Source: Leptospira chreensis (GTDB lineage Bacteria > Spirochaetota > Leptospiria > Leptospirales > Leptospiraceae). From it: DNA of 64,000 bases. The stretch's first letter is position 1, and the number at the start of each line of letters is the position of its first letter. Location: NCBI RefSeq assembly GCF_016919165.1, contig NZ_JAFFPS010000031.1, positions 204,338 to 268,337 of the forward strand. The letters are read 5' to 3'. This document shows, in pieces, positions 41,060 to 50,481 of this stretch. The notes under the pieces are model-generated. The model made no database searches. It was not told the origin of the DNA and saw nothing but the letters and a program-made list of their open reading frames with translations. The position numbers and the translations under genes were made by a program.

Positions 41060-43198
41060 ATGAACAAACCCAATTTTGCCAATACTCCTCTTTCTTTCGG
41101 TTCGACAAAACCAGACCCCAAGGCCATTTCCCTTTGGCAAACGGCAGAAGGGATCGCCATCCAGTCTCGTTATGCGAAGGCTGATTTGGAGGGAATCGAA
41201 CACTTAAACTACGCTGCCGGAATTCCACCTTATTTGCGTGGGCCCTATTCCACAATGTATGTGAATAAACCTTGGACGGTTCGTCAGTATGCAGGATTTT
41301 CCACAGCGGAAGAATCCAATGCTTTTTATCGCAGAAACTTAGCGGCCGGCCAAAAGGGACTTTCTGTTGCCTTTGACCTTGCCACCCACCGCGGTTATGA
41401 CTCCGACCACGAACGAGTGGTAGGAGATGTGGGAAAAGCCGGTGTGGCGATCGATTCGGTTTTGGATATGAAGATCCTCTTCGACCAAATCCCTCTGGAC
41501 CAAATGTCGGTTTCCATGACCATGAATGGGGCCGTCATTCCGGTCCTTGCTTTTTATATCGTTGCTGCCGAAGAACAAGGGGTCTCCAAAGACAAATTAT
41601 CTGGCACCATCCAAAATGATATTTTGAAAGAGTTTATGGTGCGTAACACATACATTTACCCACCGAAACATTCCATGAAAATCATCGCGGATATTTTTGG
41701 TTATACTTCCAAGTACATGCCTAAGTTTAACTCCATCTCCATCTCAGGGTATCATATGCAAGAAGCCGGTGCCACTGCCGACTTAGAACTTGCTTATACT
41801 CTCGCCGACGGTTGGGAGTACATCAAAACAGGGATTGCTTCTGGACTTTCCGTGGATGAGTTTGCACCAAGGCTTTCCTTCTTTTGGGCTATTGGAATGA
41901 ACCATTTTATGGAGATTGCCAAGATGCGGGCGGGCCGCCTCCTCTGGGCAAAGATTGTCAAACAGTTCCAACCCAAATCGACTAAGTCTTTGGCTCTCCG
42001 AACCCATTGCCAAACTTCTGGTTGGTCCCTCACCGAACAAGATCCGTTCAATAACGTGGGAAGGACCTGCATTGAAGCAATGGCTGCCTCTCTCGGTCAC
42101 ACACAGTCCTTACATACAAACGCCCTAGATGAAGCCATCGCACTCCCGACGGATTTCTCGGCAAGGATTGCAAGAAATACACAAATCTACTTACAAGAAG
42201 AAACCAATATCCACCGAGTCATCGACCCTTGGGGTGGTTCCTTTTATGTAGAAAAACTCACAAACGATCTAGTACAAAAAGCTTGGGCCCTAATCTCCGA
42301 AGTACAAAAGTTAGGTGGAATGGCAGAGGCAATCGAAACAGGAATTCCTAAGATGCGAATCGAAGAAGCATCTGCGAGAAAACAAGCCCGTATCGATTCT
42401 GGAAAAGATGTGATTGTCGGAGTCAACCGATTCCGTTTGGATAAAGAAGCTCCTCTTGATATTTTAGACATTGATAATACTGCTGTTCGTATTGCCCAAA
42501 TCAAACGTTTGGAACAAATGAAAAAAGATCGGGATAACACGGCCGTAGAAGCTGCGTTAAATGCCATTACCAAATGCGCAGAAACCGGCGAGGGAAATCT
42601 TTTGGAACTGGCAGTGGATGCAGCGCGCAAACGTGCCTCTCTTGGTGAAATTTCTTATGCCATGGAAAAAGTATTTGGGAGGTACAAAGCAGTGATTCGT
42701 TCCATCTCAGGAGTGTATTCCTCCGAAATTTCCGAAGACAAAGGGTATCTGGAAGCAAGAGATCTTGCCGATGAATTTGCCAAACTCGAAGGACGTCGTC
42801 CGAGAATCATGGTCGCCAAAATGGGCCAAGATGGACACGACCGGGGTGCCAAAGTCATTTCCACCAGTTTTGCAGATATGGGCTTTGACGTTGATATCGG
42901 GCCACTCTTCCAAACTCCAGCAGAGGTGGCAAAACAAGTCGTAGAAAACGATTGCCATATCTTAGGAGTGTCCTCTCTTGCTGCCGGCCACAAAACACTG
43001 GTCCCACAAGTGATCGAAGAATTAAAAAAACTCGGGGCAGAAGATGTACTCGTGGTTGTGGGGGGAGTGATCCCTGCCCAAGACTACGACTTCCTCTATA
43101 AGTCTGGTGCGACTGCTATTTTTGGACCGGGAACTGTGATTTCGGAAGCAGCCAAACAAATTCTAAACATCCTCCTCGGCGAAAGAAGAGCCGCTTAA
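41060..43198 (+). CDS. mutB: Methylmalonyl-CoA mutase large subunit
   Basis: 712 residues. Barrel motifs [34 protein letters not shown] and [10 protein letters not shown] are complete. The B12 domain has [13 protein letters not shown] (His supplies the lower cobalt ligand), SSLAAGH and [12 protein letters not shown]. It holds adenosylcobalamin and catalyses the rearrangement of methylmalonyl-CoA to succinyl-CoA for propionate and odd-chain or branched fatty-acid use. Part of mutA-mutB-meaB. Confidence 0.97.
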   Translation: MNKPNFANTPLSFGSTKPDPKAISLWQTAEGIAIQSRYAKADLEGIEHLNYAAGIPPYLRGPYSTMYVNKPWTVRQYAGFSTAEESNAFYRRNLAAGQKGLSVAFDLATHRGYDSDHERVVGDVGKAGVAIDSVLDMKILFDQIPLDQMSVSMTMNGAVIPVLAFYIVAAEEQGVSKDKLSGTIQNDILKEFMVRNTYIYPPKHSMKIIADIFGYTSKYMPKFNSISISGYHMQEAGATADLELAYTLADGWEYIKTGIASGLSVDEFAPRLSFFWAIGMNHFMEIAKMRAGRLLWAKIVKQFQPKSTKSLALRTHCQTSGWSLTEQDPFNNVGRTCIEAMAASLGHTQSLHTNALDEAIALPTDFSARIARNTQIYLQEETNIHRVIDPWGGSFYVEKLTNDLVQKAWALISEVQKLGGMAEAIETGIPKMRIEEASARKQARIDSGKDVIVGVNRFRLDKEAPLDILDIDNTAVRIAQIKRLEQMKKDRDNTAVEAALNAITKCAETGEGNLLELAVDAARKRASLGEISYAMEKVFGRYKAVIRSISGVYSSEISEDKGYLEARDLADEFAKLEGRRPRIMVAKMGQDGHDRGAKVISTSFADMGFDVDIGPLFQTPAEVAKQVVENDCHILGVSSLAAGHKTLVPQVIEELKKLGAEDVLVVVGGVIPAQDYDFLYKSGATAIFGPGTVISEAAKQILNILLGERRAA

Positions 43199-43229
43199 GT
43201 TCTAAATAGGACAAGGAGACAACTCCACC

Positions 43230-43275
43230 AAACACCGATTTGTCTAAATAGACAGTCGGTGTTTTAGGATTTTTC
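43230..43275 (+). terminator. Long bulged hairpin with T-run between mutB and meaB
   Basis: AAACACCGA (43230-43238) pairs with TCGGTGTTT (43256-43264), and the inner TGTCTA pairs with TAGACA, with small bulges and an AA loop. TTTT and, after AGGA, TTTTT follow. It would terminate or attenuate transcription after mutB, so meaB is probably expressed at a lower level or from its own promoter. Confidence 0.7.
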
Positions 43276-43295
43276 GCAGGCAGGCAAACACCATT

Positions 43296-44411
43296 ATGGA
43301 TACACCGAACGAGGACATGGGCAAAAAGAAAACACCGAAGGAAGAATCGAACCAAAAGTCGGCTCTTTCGGTAAACCCAGGTGTTGCCGATGCCCCTGCC
43401 ATTTCTCCCTACATTCGTGACCAAAGAAAAACCCTCGTTCGCAAAGAAACCACAGCAGAAGAATTAGCAGAAGGGTTACTCTCAGGAAACCGAACCCACC
43501 TTTCCAAAGCCATCACTCTAGTAGAAAGTAACTTAGAAGCACACAATGACAAGGCCCAAGGCATCTTGGAACTTGTGATGCATAAAGTTGGCAATTCGAT
43601 TCGGATTGGAATCACAGGGGTTCCCGGTGTTGGGAAATCAACATTCATCGAAAGTTTTGGAAGTTATCTCCTAGAACAAAATCACAAACTCGCAGTCCTT
43701 GCCATTGATCCCAGTAGCCAAAGAACCAAAGGTTCTATTTTGGGTGACAAAACTCGAATGGAAATTCTCTCCAAATCGGCGAATGCTTTCATTCGTCCAT
43801 CACCTAGCAGTGGTTCCCTTGGCGGTGTTGCTAGGAAAACTCGCGAATCCATGTATCTCTGTGAAGCGGCCGGGTTTGATACCATCATCATTGAAACGGT
43901 CGGTGTCGGCCAATCGGAAACCCAAGTCCACTCCATGGTGGATTTTTTCTTGTTACTCATGCTTGCCGGAGCGGGAGACGAACTCCAAGGAATCAAACGG
44001 GGGATTATGGAGATGGCTGATCTCATAGCCATCAACAAAGCCGATGGTCCAAACGAACCCTATGCTATGCGAGCCCGAGTCGAATACGAATCGGCCCTCC
44101 ACCTTTTCCCAGCCCCCGAATCCAAATGGACACCGAGAGCCACCACATGCAGTGCGATTGGTGGGAAAGGAATCGAAGAAATTTGGAAACTGATTTTGGA
44201 TTATATTTCCACAACAAAAACAAACGGTTATTATGCGAAAAACCGCGAAGCCCAAACCCAGATGTGGTTCCACGAAACGCTCCGAGAAGTAGTCCTCGAT
44301 GAATACTTTGCCCGTCCCGGCAAAAAAGAATCCATTTTGGAATCCGAAAAAAAACTAATGAATGGCCAGTCCACTCTCCTCAAAGAAATCAAACGTTTGA
44401 TGGGCATTTAA
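43296..44411 (+). CDS. meaB: Methylmalonyl-CoA mutase-associated GTPase
   Basis: 371 residues. G3E P-loop GTPase: G1 GVPGVGKST, IDPSSQRTKGSILGDKTRM, switch TVGVGQSE, and NKADG for guanine recognition. About 60 N-terminal residues (rich in Lys, Glu and Ser) precede the family core, so it is a little longer at the N-terminus than common. MeaB protects the mutase from inactivation and helps cofactor loading and exchange. Its position next to mutA-mutB confirms the role. Confidence 0.95.
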   Translation: MDTPNEDMGKKKTPKEESNQKSALSVNPGVADAPAISPYIRDQRKTLVRKETTAEELAEGLLSGNRTHLSKAITLVESNLEAHNDKAQGILELVMHKVGNSIRIGITGVPGVGKSTFIESFGSYLLEQNHKLAVLAIDPSSQRTKGSILGDKTRMEILSKSANAFIRPSPSSGSLGGVARKTRESMYLCEAAGFDTIIIETVGVGQSETQVHSMVDFFLLLMLAGAGDELQGIKRGIMEMADLIAINKADGPNEPYAMRARVEYESALHLFPAPESKWTPRATTCSAIGGKGIEEIWKLILDYISTTKTNGYYAKNREAQTQMWFHETLREVVLDEYFARPGKKESILESEKKLMNGQSTLLKEIKRLMGI

Positions 44412-44413
44412 AA

Positions 44414-44445
44414 AAATACCATCGCAGTTCGTTACGATGGTATTT
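44414..44445 (+). terminator. Hairpin after meaB
   Basis: Perfect 11-bp arms AAATACCATCG (44414-44424) and CGATGGTATTT (44435-44445) with a 10-base loop, two bases after the meaB stop. Only three T follow, so it is a weaker terminator or an mRNA 3'-end stabiliser. Confidence 0.6.
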
Positions 44446-44549
44446 GCCAGGAGCAATCAGATTGTCTAATGGAAATCATACGCTATTCGGCCAATCAAAG
44501 AGCAGGAAAGATTGGTGAACGAAATCTAATTCTACTGGATCCGCCGGGT

Positions 44550-44578
44550 TTTGTCTATCTACCAAATGGTATAAAAGG
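44550..44578. repeat. Direct repeat copy 1 containing TACCANNTGGTA palindrome
   Basis: This segment matches 44850-44878 at 25 of 29 positions, including the palindrome TACCAAATGGTA followed by TAAAA. The dyad and the fixed 300-base spacing suggest a protein-binding site or the two ends of a small element. Confidence 0.55.
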
Positions 44579-44687
44579 GTGAAGGAACGGAGTTGCGAGA
44601 GGAAATGGTAACCTAGGGAGCTATTTTCCGTTGTCATCTCGATCCCCATTTTCACACTTTTTGGTTGAGGTAGGCTTTGTTTTGGAA

Positions 44688-44759
44688 TTAAAAAACCCAG
44701 TTCATAAAGAATACGAGGGCAAAGTAAACACCAAACCACAGAACCAGTCTTAGTTTCAT
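44688..44759 (-). CDS. Candidate 23-residue membrane peptide
   Basis: ATG 44759 to TAA 44688. The peptide begins MKLRLVLWFGVYFALVF and is a single continuous hydrophobic, aromatic-rich segment with a short basic N-terminus, like known small membrane proteins. GGATT lies about 16 bases upstream, which is not a good ribosome site. It lies between the two direct repeats. Chance occurrence is possible. Confidence 0.3.
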   Translation of the reverse strand: MKLRLVLWFGVYFALVFFMNWVF

Positions 44760-44849
44760 CAAAAGAGCAGAAATCCAATCGATATACTCTAGTCGGGGTT
44801 GTATGTGTTTTGGCGAGTTGATCCTATTAGGATATCCGATTCCCTAACC

Positions 44850-44878
44850 TTTGTCCATTTACCAGATGGTATAAAATG
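44850..44878. repeat. Direct repeat copy 2 containing TACCANNTGGTA palindrome
   Basis: Second copy, with TACCAGATGGTA followed by TAAAA, ending 16 bases before the 3' end of the response-regulator gene. See copy 1 at 44550-44578. Confidence 0.55.
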
Positions 44879-44893
44879 ATTAGCTACCGCCCT

Positions 44894-45535
44894 TCAAAAG
44901 ATTCCGAACTGCCGGGCTTTTTTGAGCATTTGCACCCGGGTATTCACCTGGAGTTTTTTATAGATCGTTTTGATTTGTTGGCGTACGGTTCCCACTGTGG
45001 TTCCAAACAGCGAAGCAATCTGGTGGGGGCTATCCCCTTCTACAATCAGTTCCAAAATTTGGCGTTCCCTCGGTGTTAACACTTCCACCCCAACGCCCGT
45101 TGGATCCAAAATGGTTTGGGGTTTACGAAAACTTAACAAGACTTTTGCGGCAATGGACGGAGAAATCACACTCCCCCCATCCAGTAAGGTTTGGATGGTA
45201 TCGTGCAAAGAATCCAGTTCTGACTTCCAGATGTACCCAGATGCCCCATTTCTTAGCGCGGAAAAGATAGCATCGTCAGTTTGTAAGGAAGAAATCACAA
45301 GACTCTTTCTGGATTCAATGGTATGGTAGGTTTTCAGTACATCGATCCCACTCATACCGGGAAGGCCAATATCCAAAATGAGAAGATCCCATTCCTTAGC
45401 TTCCTCGGCCGCCCAAAATGCTTCTGCGGAATTCCAAGTGGTTAGATGTAAGTTGGGATTTTCTTCTAATACCCCGCAAAGGGACTGCAAAAAATCTAAG
45501 TTATCTTCAATGATTCCAATAGAAACGGATTTCAT
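44894..45535 (-). CDS. NarL/FixJ-type response regulator
   Basis: 213 residues. Receiver domain with acidic pair IIEDN, phospho-acceptor Asp in LLILDIGLPGMSG, and switch/Lys region SGYIWKSELDSL. C-terminal LuxR-type HTH: LTPRERQILELIVEGDSPHQIASLF then VRQQIKTIYKKLQV. It would bind DNA once phosphorylated by the sensor encoded just upstream (4-base overlap). Targets are not known. Confidence 0.93.
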   Translation of the reverse strand: MKSVSIGIIEDNLDFLQSLCGVLEENPNLHLTTWNSAEAFWAAEEAKEWDLLILDIGLPGMSGIDVLKTYHTIESRKSLVISSLQTDDAIFSALRNGASGYIWKSELDSLHDTIQTLLDGGSVISPSIAAKVLLSFRKPQTILDPTGVGVEVLTPRERQILELIVEGDSPHQIASLFGTTVGTVRQQIKTIYKKLQVNTRVQMLKKARQFGIF

Positions 45536-46779
45536 AAATCAAAAAGTCCCATAGGAAGTTTCATATGGATTTGGTAAGGAAATTCGTTGATGGTGAGTTC
45601 TCCATTTAAAGATTTGATTCTTTGGTGTAACCCTCGTTCGCCAATTCCCGATTCAGACAGAGTGTTTTGTTTTGGCTGGGACTCGCGAAAAGAACTTTCT
45701 TCTTTGTCTGGCAATCGATTTGATTCCGTGGAAAATCGAAATTGTAAATGTTCTGGCGTTCTTTCCACCTGCCAAGTAGAGATCCCACTTCCATGCCGTA
45801 AATCATTGGTTGTTACTTCTTTAAAGATTTGAAGGATATGATGTGCCACTTCTGAATCTCGAATTTTAATGATGGCTTCTTCTCCCAAAGATTCCCATTT
45901 TAATTCTATATTACGACCGGCCAGTTTGTATCTTTTTTTAACCAATAACCTCAGACCGTCTAACAAGGATTCTTGAAACAATTCTCTTTGGTCTTCTTCT
46001 TGGACTTGAGTTCGTAAGGATTGAAGTGCGGATTCAGAAAGTTGTTTTAATTTTTTTAATTGGAGGTCTGTAATCTGTGCGGAATTTTTTTCCATCTTTT
46101 GGGACAGTAGGACTAAGTCCGTGAGTTGAGAACCCAAACTATCATGAATGTCTTGGAAGAAAGTCCTTCGTTTTTCCTCTAATAACATACCGCGGTAGGC
46201 GGCAATGTACCGCGTTCGAAACCACCAATGGTTCAAAAAGAAGGCCACAAGAAATAATGGGAAAATTGTCGACATCTCCCGCCACGTTTCCTCGGGGATG
46301 ACAGTGTGATTTGTAAAATAAACTCGGAAAATATAAATGAGTAAAACAAAAGACCATTCCAAAATGTACTGCCACACAAGTCCCGGATAAAAGAAAGAAG
46401 AGGTTCCGAGTAAGGCAGTGATGGTCAACCAATTCCTGGGATCAAAATAAGGAATGGTAGGGTCATGAAATCCTGTTTCGATTTCTACAAGTACCAGAAG
46501 GAAAAAAGTCAATCGAACAAGAATTGGTGCGAATCGGAAGAACCTTCGATAGAAAAAAGAAGTACAAACAAGGATGATACTTAAAACTAATTGAATGGCA
46601 GAAAGAATACAATTGGTTTGGTCAGGTGCATTCCATTCCAAATACACACTCTGGATATAAGCTAGGCAATAAGCAAAACCGAGAAAGTAAAGTTTGCTAA
46701 TGATTTCCGAATAAACGGCAAGGAGAGAAATCGGATCCAAAGGGATCCCTCGAAAAAAAACAGAAATCCTTTGGAACAT
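45532..46779 (-). CDS. DesK/NarX-type sensor histidine kinase
   Basis: 415 residues. The N-terminal half (to about 205) has about six hydrophobic segments. The dimerisation helix FFQDIHDSLGSQLTDLVLLSQ holds the phospho-His (HisKA_3 type). The ATPase is rather degenerate: N-box region FKEVTTNDLRHGSG and G-box SGIGERGLHQRIKSLNGEL, with a Ser/Glu-rich insertion between them. The partner is the overlapping response-regulator gene. With little periplasmic sequence, it probably senses a membrane or intracellular cue. Confidence 0.85.
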   Translation of the reverse strand: MFQRISVFFRGIPLDPISLLAVYSEIISKLYFLGFAYCLAYIQSVYLEWNAPDQTNCILSAIQLVLSIILVCTSFFYRRFFRFAPILVRLTFFLLVLVEIETGFHDPTIPYFDPRNWLTITALLGTSSFFYPGLVWQYILEWSFVLLIYIFRVYFTNHTVIPEETWREMSTIFPLFLVAFFLNHWWFRTRYIAAYRGMLLEEKRRTFFQDIHDSLGSQLTDLVLLSQKMEKNSAQITDLQLKKLKQLSESALQSLRTQVQEEDQRELFQESLLDGLRLLVKKRYKLAGRNIELKWESLGEEAIIKIRDSEVAHHILQIFKEVTTNDLRHGSGISTWQVERTPEHLQFRFSTESNRLPDKEESSFRESQPKQNTLSESGIGERGLHQRIKSLNGELTINEFPYQIHMKLPMGLFDL

Positions 46780-46829
46780 ACAAGTTCTACCTGGGTAATA
46801 AACGTTTTAAGGAATACAGACTTTTCAGT

Positions 46830-47192
46830 TTAAACTTCTAATCGACTGATATGTTCTAACAAAAGTTTTTCATCATCGAGAAAGAGCTGATTGAACTCAA
46901 GACCTATTTCGTAGAAAGCCCCTTCTCCAAACTCTTCCAAACGTACGACCTTTGCTTTAGGGTACAGAACGTACTTTACATCAGGGAATCTTAATTCTAA
47001 TTCCAACCTAGTTCCCAGAGGCATAGGTTCCTTCGTGCGAAAGAGTAGTCCCCCTTCCGAAATGTCTTGGGATTCCCCTTCCCCTTTGTCTTTGGGTAAA
47101 AACTGGGCCGAACCGGAACCTGATTGGATCACCCGGTAAGTGAGATGGACTTTTTCAGAGATTCGTTTGTAGATTCGGCGTTCGCTGGACAT
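46830..47192 (-). CDS. PilZ domain protein
   Basis: 120 residues, single domain. RRIYKRISEKVHLTYRV holds the RxxxR motif and SQDISEGGLLFRTKEPMPLGT the D/N-x-S-x-x-G motif, both needed for cyclic-di-GMP binding. LRFPDVKYVLYPKAKVVRLEE follows as the beta-barrel. It is a likely c-di-GMP effector. The target process is not indicated by neighbours. Confidence 0.88.
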   Translation of the reverse strand: MSSERRIYKRISEKVHLTYRVIQSGSGSAQFLPKDKGEGESQDISEGGLLFRTKEPMPLGTRLELELRFPDVKYVLYPKAKVVRLEEFGEGAFYEIGLEFNQLFLDDEKLLLEHISRLEV

Positions 47193-47265
47193 GTAACCAA
47201 GAGAACGCCGAATTCAAAGTTTGGGCAAGTTTAAATTTATACCCTAGATTCCAGAAGTTTTGGAG

Positions 47266-50200
47266 TTAGTCCTCTAAATCCTCTGGTCGGATTTCGAAAT
47301 CAGGACGGAAAGCACCCTCAATCTTTTCACGCAAACGGTCAATGTATCCAAATACCGCAGGCACCACAATGAGAGTGATGAGAGTGGATAGGACAAGACC
47401 CCCAATGATGGCAATCCCCATGGCAGTTCTTGATTTGGATGCTTCTCCAATCCCAAGGGCAATGGGTAGAGTTCCCGCAATCATCGCAAGGGAAGTCATA
47501 AGGATGGGACGCAACCGTTTGGAACCCGCATCAAAGATGGCTTCGTCTCTTGTCATTCCATGTTCTTTCATCGCAAGGATAGCGTGATCCACAAGAAGGA
47601 TGGAGTTTTTGGCCACAAGTCCCATAAGGAGGATGAGTCCAATCATACTGAATAAATTCAACATCTCCCCCGTAAGAGCCAAAGCAAAGAAGGCTCCAGA
47701 AATCGCAGGTGGGATGGCAAAAAGAATCGTAATCGGTGTGATAAAGGACTCATAAAGAGAAGCTAACACAAGATAGATGAAGATTAAGGCCATTCCAAAA
47801 GCAAGAACAATGTTTTGTAAAAGTTCCTTAAAATCTTCCGATTGACCCACAAAGGAATACGTGATTCCCGGAGGAGGAGGAAGTTTGTCCTTTAAGATCT
47901 TAGTGGCAGCTTCCGATGCCGAAGCAATGGCTCCGCCCGGTGCAAGGTTGGCGTTGATCGGAACCACACGAGATCTGTCTTCTCGAATGATCCTTGCCGG
48001 AGAACTACTTTCCTTTCCTTCCGCAATGGCACTTAGAGGAATGAGGCGGTTTTGGATGTTTGGCACTCGAGTTTCAAAGAAAGACCTACGTAAATTTCGT
48101 TGGTCTTCTTTCAAACGAAGTCTTACATCATACTCAATTCCGTTTTCCAAATATTTGGCCACTTCTCCACCTTCAATATGGTAACGAAGCTCAGCCCCCA
48201 TCACACCGGCAACCACACCGACGGTTTGCATTTTGGCACGGTTCGGTACCACTTGGAATTCTGGTTTTCCGGTTCGGTAGGATGTATCCACATCCGTTAG
48301 GTCAGGAACCTTTCGAAGTTCTTCCATCACTTTGAAGGAATAGGTTTCTAGATCTTTTAAGTTCTCCCCTTTTAAGTTCAGGTTGAACGGATATTGCACC
48401 CCACCACCGATCGCCGAATAGTCGTTCACTTTCGGTCTAGCTTGCGGGTATGCCTTTAGGAACTCACGGATTTGGTCTTTTACATCTCCTGTGGTTCGTT
48501 TACGATATTCTGCAGGAAGGAGGGCCACACCGATGGTAGCAATATTGGATTCGCCATCGCTATTTCCCACAACCGTAGCAAGAAGTTCCAGCTCAGGAAT
48601 TTGTTTTATGATTTCGTTTTGGATTTGTTCCACCGTTTCTGATGTGCCATGGAGTGAGGTTCCTGGAGCCATCTCCACATTCACCATAAACTCACCTTGG
48701 TCGTTGGCAGGTAAGAAGGTCTTTTTGACAAAAGCGAGGGAAAAGATACTGGTAACCAAAGTTAGGAAAGTAAGTAAAATGACGGCCCATGGTTTTTTTA
48801 GGGCAAACTTCATGATGATTCCGTACATTCTGTCCAGAAAATCCTGGAACTTATCAAAGTTACGAAGAACAATGTTTTTCTTTTTATGAATGTCCGTTTT
48901 CCCTGCAAAATAAGCAGATAACATCGGTGCGACGGTCAGACCATCAAAAAGTGAGATGATCATGGCAAAAACCACAGTCAGACCAAATTGTTTAAAGAAC
49001 TGGCCTACAATCCCAGAAAGAAATCCGATCGGAAGGAAAACGGCAATGACCGTTAAGGAAGTTCCAATGACGGCAAGAGTCACTTCTTCTGTTCCTTTCC
49101 TTGCCGCAACAATGACAGATTCCCCTTCTTCGAGTTTACGGAAGATATTTTCCCGAACCACAATGGCATCATCTACAAGAAGTCCAACCGCAAGGGATAG
49201 TGCCAGGAGGGTCATTACGTTCATGGTAAAACCCATGGCATACATAATGATAAAGGCACCTAACATGGAGTTGGGGAGGGCCATCCCTGTGATGAGAGTG
49301 GAACGAACGTTTCCGAGGAAAAGATACACCACGATCACAGCAAGTAAGATCCCAAGGATGATGGCGATGGTAACGTCTTCAATGTTCGCACGAATCCATT
49401 TGGATCCATCCCGAATCAGAATGACCTTAGGTGCCCCTTTGAGGTCTTTGATTTGATCGTTGATGGTGTCGATTTTTCCAAGGATTCCATCGGCAACTTC
49501 TACAGTGTTGGCTCCCGATTGTTTGTACACATCGAGAAAGAGCGCTTTCTTTTGGACTCTTTCTTTTTTAGGAGCATCGTATTTGAATAATAATTTCCCG
49601 ATGATGGATGGTTCATCGTGTTCTTCGGCACTGATAGGTGCATACAACATACCCACTGTTTGGCGGTCTTGGAGGGTGTCTTTTACTTGTCCTAAATCTT
49701 TGACAAGAACCCCTCGCCCAAACTCTCCACCAAAGGAAACAACCGTGTTTTCAATTTGAGATAAAGATTCATACTTGGCAACGGTTCGAAAGGAGGTTTC
49801 TTTATCTCCCCCTTCTACCTTTCCAGCGGGGATGTTCACACCAGAGTTTTTGATTTGGTTTCCAATGGATATGGCCGGAACTTGGAAGGCATTGATTTTG
49901 TTTCGATCCAGCTCGATATGAATTTCTCTACGAGATCCACCGATGATTTTTACCGCACCGACGTTGTTGACTTGTTCTAGTTTAGTTTTGATTTTCTCTT
50001 TTGCCAAATCATAGAGTTCCCCTTCCGGGAGATCAGCAAAAAGGGAAATCCGCATAATGGGTTGGTCGGAGGGATCAAATCTTTGCACCAGAGGTTCTTT
50101 GGCAGAATCAGGAAAAAGTGGTTTCACACGAGCGGTTTTATCCCGCACTTGTTGTTCGGCGTATTTGATGTCTGTGGTGAGACTAAATTCCGCAAACACC

Positions 50201-50469
50201 ATAGAGATCCCCTCTTGATTCCTTGAGGTGATCCGTTTCAAACCAGAAATGGAACTGAGTTCTTCTTCCAATGGTTTGGAAATGGAAGTTTCAATTTCTT
50301 CCGGACCGGCACCAGGATACACGGTCGAAACCACAACGAAGGGGATGTTGATATCAGGGAAAAGGTCAACACCGATTCGTTTTAAGGAAATAAATCCCGT
50401 GATCACCATGATGATGACAAGCGAGGATATGAAAATGGGGCGTTTGATGGAAAAGGAAGCAATACTCAT
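47266..50469 (-). CDS. RND-family efflux transporter (HAE1/AcrB-like)
   Basis: 1067 residues, the usual length. Twelve membrane segments in two halves with large periplasmic loops. PVVSTVYPGAGPEEIE-type N-terminal motif, GLLVDDAIVVREN with the proton-relay Asp pair in TM4, and GLVAKNSILLVDHA in TM10. It exports drugs, lipids or metabolites with proton import. No membrane-fusion or TolC-like gene is beside it in this window, so its partners are encoded elsewhere or it works alone. Follows the membrane glycosyltransferase gene after 12 bases. Confidence 0.93.
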   Translation of the reverse strand: MSIASFSIKRPIFISSLVIIMVITGFISLKRIGVDLFPDINIPFVVVSTVYPGAGPEEIETSISKPLEEELSSISGLKRITSRNQEGISMVFAEFSLTTDIKYAEQQVRDKTARVKPLFPDSAKEPLVQRFDPSDQPIMRISLFADLPEGELYDLAKEKIKTKLEQVNNVGAVKIIGGSRREIHIELDRNKINAFQVPAISIGNQIKNSGVNIPAGKVEGGDKETSFRTVAKYESLSQIENTVVSFGGEFGRGVLVKDLGQVKDTLQDRQTVGMLYAPISAEEHDEPSIIGKLLFKYDAPKKERVQKKALFLDVYKQSGANTVEVADGILGKIDTINDQIKDLKGAPKVILIRDGSKWIRANIEDVTIAIILGILLAVIVVYLFLGNVRSTLITGMALPNSMLGAFIIMYAMGFTMNVMTLLALSLAVGLLVDDAIVVRENIFRKLEEGESVIVAARKGTEEVTLAVIGTSLTVIAVFLPIGFLSGIVGQFFKQFGLTVVFAMIISLFDGLTVAPMLSAYFAGKTDIHKKKNIVLRNFDKFQDFLDRMYGIIMKFALKKPWAVILLTFLTLVTSIFSLAFVKKTFLPANDQGEFMVNVEMAPGTSLHGTSETVEQIQNEIIKQIPELELLATVVGNSDGESNIATIGVALLPAEYRKRTTGDVKDQIREFLKAYPQARPKVNDYSAIGGGVQYPFNLNLKGENLKDLETYSFKVMEELRKVPDLTDVDTSYRTGKPEFQVVPNRAKMQTVGVVAGVMGAELRYHIEGGEVAKYLENGIEYDVRLRLKEDQRNLRRSFFETRVPNIQNRLIPLSAIAEGKESSSPARIIREDRSRVVPINANLAPGGAIASASEAATKILKDKLPPPPGITYSFVGQSEDFKELLQNIVLAFGMALIFIYLVLASLYESFITPITILFAIPPAISGAFFALALTGEMLNLFSMIGLILLMGLVAKNSILLVDHAILAMKEHGMTRDEAIFDAGSKRLRPILMTSLAMIAGTLPIALGIGEASKSRTAMGIAIIGGLVLSTLITLIVVPAVFGYIDRLREKIEGAFRPDFEIRPEDLED

Positions 50470-50481
50470 AAAATTTTTTCT

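Larger units (their letters stand above)
44412..44893. other. Gene-poor stretch after meaB
   Basis: 482 bases between meaB and the response-regulator gene. Besides the hairpin at its left end it holds two copies of a repeat exactly 300 bases apart and a candidate 23-codon minus-strand ORF. A longer minus-strand frame (44476-44778) is open but its translation has no signal, domain or compositional support and it covers the short ORF in another frame. Confidence 0.5.

Noticed and set aside
44476..44778. 100-codon minus-strand open frame after meaB
   Set aside because: No domain, signal or ribosome site, and the composition does not look protein-like; a repeat copy lies inside it.
48491..49456. 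Plus-strand open frames opposite the RND pump
   Set aside because: Shadow frames of a 1067-residue conserved transporter; no independent support.
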